Assembly (NCBI RefSeq): GCF_000956505.1
Contig: NZ_JYIX01000033.1
Location: forward strand, 1 to 64,000
Direction of reading: 5' to 3'
Length of the DNA: 64,000 bases
DNA from: Microbacterium azadirachtae
GTDB lineage: Bacteria > Actinomycetota > Actinomycetes > Actinomycetales > Microbacteriaceae
The notes under the pieces are model-generated. The model was given only the letters and a program-made list of their open reading frames with translations, made no database searches and was not told where the DNA came from. A program made the translations under genes and the position numbers. This document shows, one piece after another, positions 46,980 to 54,228 of this stretch. The first letter of the stretch is position 1. Each line of letters starts with the position of its first letter.

Positions 46980-49228
46980 GCGACGTCCTGCCCTTCCGCG
47001 ATCCGAGCCTCGGCACGGCCGAACGCGTCGCCGACCTCCTCGGTCGCATGACGGTCGAGGAGAAGGTCGGTCAGATGCTGCAGCTCGACGCGCGCGACGA
47101 CCTGCGCGACCACGTGCTGCGGCGTCACGTCGGCTCGATCCTGCACACCTCGCCGGAGCGCATCCTCGAGGCCAACCGGCTCACCGCCGAGACGCGTCTG
47201 CGCATTCCGCTGCTGGTGGGCGAGGACTGCATCCACGGGCACTCGTTCTGGCCGGGCGCGACGATCTACCCGACGCAGCTCGGCATGGCCGCGACCTGGG
47301 ATCCGGCCCTCATCGAGCAGGTCGCCCGCGCCACGGCTGAGGAGGTCGCGGCGACCGGGATCCACTGGACGTTCTCGCCGGTGCTGTGCATCGCGCGCGA
47401 TCTGCGCTGGGGGAGGATCAGCGAGACGTTCGGTGAGGATCCGTTCCTCATCGGCGAGCTCGCGAGCGCGATGGTGCGCGGCTATCAGGGGGAGGGGCTC
47501 GAGGATCCGACCGCGATCCTCGCCACGGCGAAGCACTTCGCCGGATACTCCGAGACCCAGGGCGGCCGCGATGCGAGCGAGGCAGACATCTCCCGGCGGA
47601 AGCTCCGCAGCTGGTTCCTGCCGCCGTTCGAGCGGGTCGCACGCGAGGGGTGCCGGACGTTCATGCTCGGCTATCAGACCACGGACGGAGTGCCGATCAC
47701 GGTCAACGACTGGCTGCTCAGCGACGTGCTGCGCGGCGAGTGGGGATACACCGGCACGCTCATCACGGACTGGGACAACGTCGGCAGGATGGTCTGGGAG
47801 CAGCGCGTGCAGCCCGACTACGCGCACGCCGCCGCCGCCGCGGTGATCGCCGGCAACGACATGGTGATGACCACCCCGCACTTCTACGAGGGCGCGCTCG
47901 AGGCCGTGCAGCAGGGCCTGCTCGGGCCGGAGGTGTTCGATGCCGCGGTGGCCCGCATCCTCACGCTGAAGTTCGACCTCGGGCTCTTCGAGGATCCGCG
48001 CCTGCCCTCGTCCGATCTGGACGCCGTGGTGGGCAGCGCGGCGCACTCCGACGTCAACCTCGAAGTGGCGCGGCGGTCGATCGTGCTGCTGGAGAACGAC
48101 GGGGTGCTGCCGCTCGGGGCGACGGCTCCGCTCACGGCCGCGGATCCGATCCGCGTCGCCGTGGTTGGCCCTCTCGCCGACGACGCGCAGACCCAGCTCG
48201 GCGACTGGGCCGGAGGATCCGGCCAGGCGGGCTGGCTCGACGGCCAGCCCCGCGAGATGATCACGACGGTGCTCGACGGCCTGCGCGCGGTCGAGGGCCT
48301 CGCCGTGCGGCATGCGCAGGGCGCGGACATCCTCACCCTCGAGGACGACCCGCTCGGCGCAACCTTCCCGGACGGGCAGCCCAGGCCGCCGGTCGTGGTG
48401 CCCGCCGCGTCCGATCCGCTCCTGCTCGCGGAGGCGGTCCGCGCCGCCGAGGCCGCGGACGTCGTCGTCGCCGTGGTCGGAGACAGGATCGAGCTCGTCG
48501 GCGAGGGCCGCTCCACCGCGACCCTCGAGCTCATCGGCGGCCAGAACGCGCTGCTCGATGCGATGATCGCGTCCGGCACGCCCGTGATCGTGGTGCTCCT
48601 GGCCTCCAAGCCGCTCGTGCTCCCGGCTTCGGCGGCGGGGGCGGCCGCCGTGATCTGGGCCGCCAACCCCGGCATGCAGGGAGGGCGCGCGATCGCCGAG
48701 CTCATCACCGGTGCGATCGAACCCTCTGGGCGGCTGCCGATCTCGTTCGCGCGGCACGTCGGCCAGCAGCCCACGTACTACAACCAGATCCGCGGGCAGC
48801 ACGGCACCCGCTACGCCGACCTCACCCAGGCGCCGGCCTGGGCGTTCGGCGAGGGGCTGTCGTTCACGACCGTGGAGTACTCCGCGCTGGGGATCGTGTC
48901 GGCGACTCTCGCCGCGGGCGACACGATCGTCGCCGAGGTGACGGTGACCAACACCGGATCCCGTCCCGTGCGCGAAACGGTGCAGGTGTACGTGCGCGAC
49001 GTCGTCACGAGCGCGAGCTGGACCGACAAGGAGCTCAAGGCCTACCGCCAGGTCGACCTCGCTCCGGGGGAGTCCGCCCTGGTGCGGCTGGAGCTGCCGG
49101 TGGCCGACTGCACGATCGTGGACGCCGAGGGGATCCGCCGCGTCGAGCCCGGCGCGTTCGAGCTTCTGGTCGGGCCGTCGTCACGGGACGAGACCCTGCT
49201 GTCCGCCGCGTTCGAGGTGTTCGGCTGA
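46976..49228 (+). CDS. GH3 family beta-glucosidase (cytoplasmic)
   Basis: A 750-aa three-domain GH3 enzyme. The barrel carries TVEEKVGQMLQLDARDD, the substrate-binding AKHFAGYSETQGGRDAS, and the nucleophile Asp in GTLITDWDNVG. The second alpha/beta sandwich has VVVAVVGDRIELVGEGRST and NPGMQGGRAIAELITG. A C-terminal fibronectin-III-like domain (VTVTNTGSRPVRETVQVYV) ends the chain. There is no signal peptide, so it hydrolyses sugars brought in by the ABC transporter encoded directly upstream in the same operon. This suggests beta-glucosides or short cello-/xylo-oligosaccharides. Its stop is in frame with the SRAP remnant that follows. Confidence 0.93.
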   Translation: MSDVLPFRDPSLGTAERVADLLGRMTVEEKVGQMLQLDARDDLRDHVLRRHVGSILHTSPERILEANRLTAETRLRIPLLVGEDCIHGHSFWPGATIYPTQLGMAATWDPALIEQVARATAEEVAATGIHWTFSPVLCIARDLRWGRISETFGEDPFLIGELASAMVRGYQGEGLEDPTAILATAKHFAGYSETQGGRDASEADISRRKLRSWFLPPFERVAREGCRTFMLGYQTTDGVPITVNDWLLSDVLRGEWGYTGTLITDWDNVGRMVWEQRVQPDYAHAAAAAVIAGNDMVMTTPHFYEGALEAVQQGLLGPEVFDAAVARILTLKFDLGLFEDPRLPSSDLDAVVGSAAHSDVNLEVARRSIVLLENDGVLPLGATAPLTAADPIRVAVVGPLADDAQTQLGDWAGGSGQAGWLDGQPREMITTVLDGLRAVEGLAVRHAQGADILTLEDDPLGATFPDGQPRPPVVVPAASDPLLLAEAVRAAEAADVVVAVVGDRIELVGEGRSTATLELIGGQNALLDAMIASGTPVIVVLLASKPLVLPASAAGAAAVIWAANPGMQGGRAIAELITGAIEPSGRLPISFARHVGQQPTYYNQIRGQHGTRYADLTQAPAWAFGEGLSFTTVEYSALGIVSATLAAGDTIVAEVTVTNTGSRPVRETVQVYVRDVVTSASWTDKELKAYRQVDLAPGESALVRLELPVADCTIVDAEGIRRVEPGAFELLVGPSSRDETLLSAAFEVFG

Positions 49229-49745
49229 GGCGGTGAGGTCGTCCAGCCGACCGGGCATCTCAAGAGGAACCTGAACCCGATCATCCGCGACTCGAGCACG
49301 CTCGAGCTCGCGTGGTGGGGTTACCTCGTCGACGGGCGCCCGAGCAAGTTGCCGTCGATCAACTCCAGGTCTGAGACGCTGGAGACGCGGTTCAAGGCGC
49401 GCCCGTTGCCGGCGAGGGCGATCGTGCCCGCGTCGTACTGGCGTGAGATGCAGAAGCCGTCGAAGCGGTGGGTCCACCTGGCGTTGCCGGGGGAGGAGCT
49501 GATCGGCATGGCGGCGGTCCTGCAGCGTGGACGGGCTGAGGACGGTACGGAGTACACGTGCTACTCGCTCGTGATGCAGGAGGCCGCGGCGCACATCGCG
49601 GATGTGCACGACAGGATGCCCGTGCTGGTCCCGCAGGATTTCGCGGGGGAGTGGCTGACGAGTGAGGCGCCGGCCGTCGAGTTGATCGACGCCGCGCGCG
49701 CGGCCGCGTTCCCGCTTGCGGAGCGGGTGATCGCGCGCCCACAGG
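49229..49745 (+). pseudogene. 5'-truncated SRAP (HMCES/YedK-like SOS-associated peptidase) remnant
   Basis: Directly after the GH3 stop, and in the same frame, the sequence reads like the middle and end of an SRAP protein: GHLKRNLNPIIRDSSTLELA, a WWGYLV strand, SINSRSET (family NARAET), ARAIVPASYW (family VPADGYYEW), and the catalytic IADVHDRMPVLVP, which holds the conserved His. The N-terminal catalytic Cys2 segment (MCGR) is missing and no start codon with a ribosome binding site is present. The open frame runs on to 49879 but passes through a terminator hairpin, so the 3' end is also suspect. The remnant probably marks an old rearrangement junction. Confidence 0.7.
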
Positions 49746-49804
49746 GGTCGCATCGACCTCTGCGCCGTCGCTCTTCCAAACGGCGCCACCGGGTGGCAGA
49801 GAGA

Positions 49805-49848
49805 CTGGCTCCCAGGATGAACCAGGAGGTTCAGGGCCCGGGAGCCAG
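49805..49848 (-). terminator. nested hairpin terminator of the 36-aa peptide gene
   Basis: The outer stem is CTGGCTCCC (49805-49813) with GGGAGCCAG (49840-49848). A second stem inside it is TGAACC (49818-49823) with GGTTCA (49828-49833) around AGGA. It begins nine bases after the stop of the small minus-strand gene, the right place for its terminator. No T-run is visible. Confidence 0.65.
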
Positions 49849-49856
49849 CCAAGGGT

Positions 49857-49967
49857 TTAGCTGGGCAGCGACTCGATGATGAGCTTCACTGCGGCGTAGG
49901 CCACGAGCTTCAACACCCACCAATACGACTGCTGCTGGGGCTTCTCAAGATCCTTGTTCGGACGCAT
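49857..49967 (-). CDS. 36-aa peptide of unknown function
   Basis: A compact gene: GAGAGGAG lies eight bases before the ATG, the reading frame has 36 codons, and a nested hairpin follows the stop. The peptide starts MRPNKDLEKPQQQ (charged, polar), then has a helix of about 20 residues with a Trp pair, Tyr, Val, Leu, Ala and three lysines, and ends ESLPS. Such an amphipathic, Trp-containing helix is seen in membrane-active peptides, type I toxins and leaderless bacteriocins, but also in harmless small membrane proteins. No immunity or transporter gene is adjacent. Confidence 0.6.
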   Translation of the reverse strand: MRPNKDLEKPQQQSYWWVLKLVAYAAVKLIIESLPS

Positions 49968-50124
49968 GATCTGCTCCTCTCTCAGCTTCGGCGTGGCCGA
50001 TACGAGAGTGACAGCTGGCTACGCGTTGTCTTCGCCGGCAGCGGGTATCCAGAGCGATGGCGGCCAACGCCGTGGGGCGCTGGTGACGAAACCGTGCATG
50101 CGGTGGTCGCGCTGGCAGAGGCGC

Positions 50125-50130
50125 TAGAGT
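50125..50130 (+). promoter_or_regulatory. -10 element of leaderless 306-aa gene
   Basis: TAGAGT, six bases (CCGACG), then the ATG at 50137; no Shine-Dalgarno. Confidence 0.5.
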
Positions 50131-50136
50131 CCGACG

Positions 50137-51057
50137 ATGGGTCTGGATCAGCGGGCGGCGGCCGAGAGGATCCGGTATCAGTTGCGTCTGATTGAGTCGA
50201 TCGCGCAGCAGGCTGAAAGCGGGCATTTTGATCTGGCTGCTCCCGGGTCTGAGCTCGCCACCGATGACGCTCTGCTTGGCGGCCACCAGACTAGCCATCT
50301 GGTCGGCCACTGCTTGTCCGTCTCGCAGGATGCACTTTCGACGGCGAAACTCATCCTTCTCGACCCAATTACCGACGGGCTCCGCATCCCAGTGGTTGGT
50401 CAGTTCCCGGTCTTGCGCACATCTATCGAGTCCGCGTCGCTGGCGATCTGGCTCCTCGCGCCCGACGAGCAGAGGGAGCGCCTCTGCCGATCGTTACGCG
50501 CTCGCATGGACGAGATCCACCATGAGGACCATCTCGTGACCGTCCTGACTGAGGCAGAAGAGGGCGATACGAAAGCGAAGACCGCCGAAAAGCAGAAGCA
50601 TCGGCGAGAGAACACCAAACGGTCGCGCGCACAGAAGAAGCGACTACGGGATCATGCGACCGACTCTGGGATCGGACTCGAGGACATCAACCGAGGCCTT
50701 CCGGGATTCGGGCCAATCGTTCGTGCTTCCAGCGAGCTCGTCGGCATCAGCGGGAATCACACACAAGGAATGTGGGCCTTCATCAGTGGGCTCACGCACC
50801 CGTCGGTGAAACGAAGTATCGCCGCGTCAGACATCGAACGTCTCGCCGACGGCGAAGTGTTCGCAGCCAAGTTCACGGCGAACCTCGCATCCGTCGTCAT
50901 GGCGCTTGACGCCGCTATCGCAGCGCACCTCACTGCCTTACGCCTCCTTGCGCGGCGGGGAGGGCGGCCAGAGCTGGCGTGGTCTCCGGGCGCGGAGTTT
51001 CCGCTCCCTCCAGGAGTTGCACTCTCGCCGCACAAGGGCGGAACACTCTCAGACTGA
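50137..51057 (+). CDS. protein of unknown function (helical, 306 aa)
   Basis: I do not recognise this soluble, mostly helical protein. Residues 20-130 contain VGQFPVLRTSIESASLAIWLLAPDEQRERL and RARMDEIHHEDHL. A very basic charged stretch (EKQKHRRENTKRSRAQKKR) splits the protein near residue 160, and NHTQGMWAFISGLTHPSVKR follows. The R-x(4-6)-H-type motifs recall HEPN-like or DUF5677-like proteins, but that is only a loose impression. The start is supported by a leaderless promoter. Base composition is clearly lower in GC than in the genes before 49 kb. Confidence 0.55.
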   Translation: MGLDQRAAAERIRYQLRLIESIAQQAESGHFDLAAPGSELATDDALLGGHQTSHLVGHCLSVSQDALSTAKLILLDPITDGLRIPVVGQFPVLRTSIESASLAIWLLAPDEQRERLCRSLRARMDEIHHEDHLVTVLTEAEEGDTKAKTAEKQKHRRENTKRSRAQKKRLRDHATDSGIGLEDINRGLPGFGPIVRASSELVGISGNHTQGMWAFISGLTHPSVKRSIAASDIERLADGEVFAAKFTANLASVVMALDAAIAAHLTALRLLARRGGRPELAWSPGAEFPLPPGVALSPHKGGTLSD

Positions 51058-51381
51058 CATAATCGTCATTATCGGCGATACTCACACCTGCTTAAACAAA
51101 GCATAGTCTCGTCTGTATCTTCTAATCAAGATCCAAGTATGGTGGCTCTCGATAAGCACGATGAGCGCACCAAGCCCCCGGAAAGGCTACGCCGCATGCG
51201 CAAGCATTCGGTCACCCGCGCGTGCCGCCATTCCGTTGCCGCGTCAGCAGACGAGGTTGTGCGTGTAGGTCGCGGTCAGGTTGCTGCAGCCGCCCACGGA
51301 GTAGGAGCCGTTGATGAACTTCAAGGTCGGAGAGCCCACCGATGCTGCTGCGCCGCTCGCCAAGCCCACAAAACAAAAAGC
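51058..51381. other. AT-rich spacer with a degenerate ORF fragment
   Basis: 51058-51140 is the most AT-rich stretch seen in the window. At 51244-51369 (minus strand) a 41-codon open frame from a GTG encodes an Ala/Ser-rich start, then SPTLKFINGSYSVGG and a C-terminus with two Cys and many Ser/Thr, ending NLVC. It has no ribosome binding site and a stop close upstream, so it looks like the 3' end of a decayed gene rather than a working gene. Nothing else convincing is seen. Confidence 0.35.
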
Positions 51382-51431
51382 TTGCGCGCGCTAGCAAACA
51401 CGGTTACAGTTGGCGGGCATAGCGCGCGCTA
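51382..51431 (+). promoter_or_regulatory. LacI-regulated promoter of the MFS gene, two operators
   Basis: The -35 is TTGCGC (51382-51387) and the -10 is TACAGT (51405-51410), with 17-bp spacing. Operator O1, TTGCGCGCGCTAGCAA (51382-51397), covers the -35. Operator O2, the perfect palindrome TAGCGCGCGCTA (51420-51431), covers the likely start of transcription. The same GCGCGCTAG motif and layout recur at 54107-54163 beside the LacI gene, which identifies the repressor. Confidence 0.7.
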
Positions 51432-51459
51432 GTGGATCGCGAATCACGACGCCCTTGGG

Positions 51460-51585
51460 ATGCCCCTGGATTCGACGACCACTGCCACGAACCTCGCCTT
51501 GACCGGCCAGGACGTGAGGAGCTTCACGAGAGTCTCTGAGCGCGACGTTCACCCGAGCTGTACCTCGACAACGGAGTCACCATGA
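51460..51585 (+). CDS. possible 41-aa leader ORF coupled to the MFS gene
   Basis: An ATG frame starting MPLDSTTTATNLALTG runs for 41 codons and stops by overlapping the MFS start codon (ATGA). Coupling of this sort is common in the window, but the ribosome binding site is weak and the peptide is Ser/Thr-rich without recognisable features. It may be a chance frame in the 5' untranslated region. Confidence 0.25.
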   Translation: MPLDSTTTATNLALTGQDVRSFTRVSERDVHPSCTSTTESP

Positions 51586-52949
51586 CCAACCCGCCCCCAT
51601 CGGACTCGAACGCTGACCTGGCAGCCTCCGAGTTGGCACCACTTCCCTCTACGCTCCCCGTGACACCGGTCGCGGTTGAGGAGGGCATACGAACGGTGAC
51701 CGGGCTCATTCGCCCAGCTCGCGCGTCCAGCTCTTACATCTGGCTGCTGATACTTGCTCAGTTTGGTATCTTCGTCGCGTTCATCACGCCGCTAGCGATC
51801 TCTCTCGCAGTCCGGCTGGCGGTTCTTGCGCCGGCGAACGAGGAGTATCTGGGCTACATAACCGGATCGGGTTCCGTTGTGGTGATGATCATCACGCCAA
51901 TCATCGGTATCCTGAGCGATCGAACCCGCTCCCGCTTTGGACGCCGGCGGCCGTGGGTTCTCGGAGGCATGCTGGTAGGAGTCGTTTCCCTGTTCGTGAT
52001 GGGGGCTGCGCCGAGCGTGTTCCTGCTCGGCGCGGGCTGGGTGCTCGCACAGATCGGCTGGGGCACGTCGCTGGCCCAGGTCACCACGTCGATGGCGGAC
52101 ACCCTGCCGGAGCACCAGCGCGGGAAGGTCGCCGGTTTCGTTGGGTTCGCCACGCAGGTCGCTCCGGTCGCCGGCGTGATCATCGCGGGATATCTCGTCG
52201 GAGACGCGCTACTGATGTTCCTCATCCCGGGCGTGGTGGGCGTGGTCTTCGTGCTGCTGTTCGTCCTGTTCTCCCGCGAGCAGGACAGCCGCATGATGAC
52301 CTTCGCCGAGAAGCTCACCTTCGGCAGCGCTCTGGGGAAGTACATCTTCAACCCGGCGAAGTACCCGGACTACTCCCTGGTGTGGGTGGGACGGTTCCTG
52401 TTCTACTTCGGCCTCACCCTGAACACAACGTTCACCGCGTTCTTCTTCGCCAGCCGCCTGGACGTCGGCGTCGACAAGGTCGCAGGCGTGCTGGCGACGC
52501 TGAGCTTCGTGGGTATCGCCGCCACCACGATCGGCGCGCTCGGAGGCGGGTGGCTGTCCGACAAGCTCCGCCGTCGACGCCTGTTTGTGCTCGTGGCGTC
52601 CTTGATCTTCGCGGCGGGTGTGATCATGGAGGCCGTCGCCACCGACGTTCCGATGCTCTTCGCGGGGTCGCTGGTGGCCTCGGTCGGAATCGGCGCGTTC
52701 TCAGCCGTCGACCAGGCGCTTCTACTGGACGTGCTCCCCGAGCGCGACACTGACGCCGGCCGGTTCATGGGAATCGCCGGGTTCGCGACAGCCATCCCGC
52801 AAGCTGTGGCACCGTTCCTGGCGCCTCTCATCCTCGTCATCGGCGCCACGGCCGCGGGAGAGAAGAACTACACCCTGCTCTACTGGGTGGCCGGGGCCAT
52901 CACCGTCATCGGCGGCTTCGTGGTGATGCGCATCCGATCGGTTCGCTGA
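51582..52949 (+). CDS. MFS glycoside transporter (GPH / SLC45-like)
   Basis: A 455-aa transporter with twelve predicted helices. The loop 2-3 motif is GILSDRTRSRFGRRRPWV, characteristic of the glycoside-pentoside-hexuronide and sucrose-porter (SLC45-like) branch of MFS. The second-half equivalent is GGWLSDKLRRRRLFVL. The N-terminal 45 residues are a soluble tail. It is controlled by the adjacent LacI repressor together with the hydrolase operon and is the only importer in the island, so it is the likely route by which the intact glycoside enters. GGAG precedes the ATG. Confidence 0.88.
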   Translation: MTNPPPSDSNADLAASELAPLPSTLPVTPVAVEEGIRTVTGLIRPARASSSYIWLLILAQFGIFVAFITPLAISLAVRLAVLAPANEEYLGYITGSGSVVVMIITPIIGILSDRTRSRFGRRRPWVLGGMLVGVVSLFVMGAAPSVFLLGAGWVLAQIGWGTSLAQVTTSMADTLPEHQRGKVAGFVGFATQVAPVAGVIIAGYLVGDALLMFLIPGVVGVVFVLLFVLFSREQDSRMMTFAEKLTFGSALGKYIFNPAKYPDYSLVWVGRFLFYFGLTLNTTFTAFFFASRLDVGVDKVAGVLATLSFVGIAATTIGALGGGWLSDKLRRRRLFVLVASLIFAAGVIMEAVATDVPMLFAGSLVASVGIGAFSAVDQALLLDVLPERDTDAGRFMGIAGFATAIPQAVAPFLAPLILVIGATAAGEKNYTLLYWVAGAITVIGGFVVMRIRSVR

Positions 52950-52958
52950 CAAGTGAGA

Positions 52959-52991
52959 GAGGCGCTCCGGGAGACCATCCCGGAGCGCCTC
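52959..52991. terminator. terminator shared by convergent MFS and LacI genes
   Basis: GAGGCGCTCCGGGA, a five-base loop and TCCCGGAGCGCCTC form a perfect 14-bp stem midway between the two convergent stops. It can act in both directions. Confidence 0.85.
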
Positions 52992-53051
52992 GTCCTGGCC
53001 GGCGCACGTTGACGCTGCTCTGCAGACGGATCCTCAGCTTTGCACCAACCC

Positions 53052-54065
53052 TTAGATGCGGGTAGCCTTCGGCGCCACGGCGGAGGATGCGCGTTCCACC
53101 AGGCTGACGGCAGAGCCTTCCTGGAGCGGAGAGGCACTCACGCCGTCCATAGCGGTGATCGCCAAGGATGCGAGGTACTGGCCCAGGCCGGTGGCATCGA
53201 GTCGCACTGAGGTGATCCTCGGCTCGATCATTGCGGCGATCGGCGTGTCATCGTGCCCGACGACCGACAGCTCCGCTGGCACCGCCAGACCTGCTCGCTG
53301 CGCCGCGCCGATGACCGCGGCGGCGACGTCATCGTTGAACGCTGCGATTCCAGTGATACCTCGTCCCACCCAGTCGCGCACCGGTGGGTCTTCGGATGAC
53401 TCAGGCGCCGCGAGAGTGAAGACTTCTGGAGCGGAGAGCCCTGCTTCTGCGGCAGCCTCGAGGGCGGTTGCTTGCCGCATGTCGATGAGCTGCTGCAGCC
53501 GCGGATTCCCGGATCGCACGTACCCGATCCGTTCGTGGCCCAGGCTGCGCAGGTGCTCGATCTGCAGACGGGCACCTTCTTCTGAGTGCTGCACTTCCGG
53601 GATGATGTCGGGGTCCGGGACGATCCGAGGCACCCCTGCCTCCCGCATAGATCGCACGAGGGCGTCGGAGAAAGGCAACAGACCCACCACGACATCGGGC
53701 TGCAGGGTTTCCCAGAGGGGGCGCGAGCGAGAGTCCTCGTGCAGTGTGTGCGTGATGAGGGTGTATCCGTTGCTCTCCAAGGTGTGTGTTGCCTCGTCGA
53801 TGTGCTGCCCGAGGCTGAACTCGATCGGCCAGTCTGGCAGTACCAGAAGGATGAGGTTGCTGCGGCCGCTGGCCAGCGCGCGAGCCGCCGTGTGAGGCCG
53901 ATAGCCCAGGCGCCGCGCCTCGGCGACTACGCGCTCGGTGGTGGCAGCAGAGATGGTCTGGCCTGGTGTGCCGTTGAGAACGAACCCCACGGTCGCGCGT
54001 GAGATTCCCAGCGAGCGTGCCACGTCGGCAGCTGTGACACGGCGATTCGTCGCCTGCGTTCCCAC
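53052..54065 (-). CDS. LacI family transcriptional repressor
   Basis: A 337-aa regulator from a GTG with GGGGGAA upstream. The N-terminal helix-turn-helix and hinge are VTAADVARSLGISRATVGFV and GYRPHTAARALASGRSN. The periplasmic-binding-like core follows, with VVGHDDTPIAAMIEPRITSV near the end. It lies between the MFS gene and the hydrolase operon, and near-identical operators flank both promoters. Its own promoter (minus-strand TATCCT at 54126-54131) sits between two operators, so it should repress itself. The inducer is presumably the imported glycoside or a sugar released from it. Confidence 0.9.
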   Translation of the reverse strand: MGTQATNRRVTAADVARSLGISRATVGFVLNGTPGQTISAATTERVVAEARRLGYRPHTAARALASGRSNLILLVLPDWPIEFSLGQHIDEATHTLESNGYTLITHTLHEDSRSRPLWETLQPDVVVGLLPFSDALVRSMREAGVPRIVPDPDIIPEVQHSEEGARLQIEHLRSLGHERIGYVRSGNPRLQQLIDMRQATALEAAAEAGLSAPEVFTLAAPESSEDPPVRDWVGRGITGIAAFNDDVAAAVIGAAQRAGLAVPAELSVVGHDDTPIAAMIEPRITSVRLDATGLGQYLASLAITAMDGVSASPLQEGSAVSLVERASSAVAPKATRI

Positions 54066-54106
54066 GGTGGTTCCCCCTTCCGCAGCGCCACACCCGGGTC
54101 TCGGGC

Positions 54107-54163
54107 TTGTGCGCGCTAGTTCATGAGGATAACGTAGACCCGACTACTAGCCCGCGCTAGTAG
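54107..54163. promoter_or_regulatory. divergent LacI-controlled promoter of the hydrolase operon, two operators
   Basis: For the rightward operon the -35 is TTGTGC (54107-54112) and the -10 is TAACGT (54130-54135), 17 bp apart. Operator O3 (TGTGCGCGCTAGTT, about 54108-54121) covers the -35. O4 is a palindrome with 8-bp arms, CTACTAGC-CCGC-GCTAGTAG (54144-54163), whose core TAGCCCGCGCTA matches O2 of the MFS promoter. It lies at the expected transcription start. The layout copies that at 51382-51431. Confidence 0.7.
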
Positions 54164-54228
54164 TTTCGATAAGGGAGTCCCGACGTCGCACTATCGAGGT
54201 GCTCCCCCGACCGAGGGGCATCCAGCCG

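Noticed and set aside
51244..51369. Lanthipeptide or other RiPP precursor
   Set aside because: No leader peptide, no ribosome binding site and no modification enzyme or exporter nearby; more likely a gene remnant.
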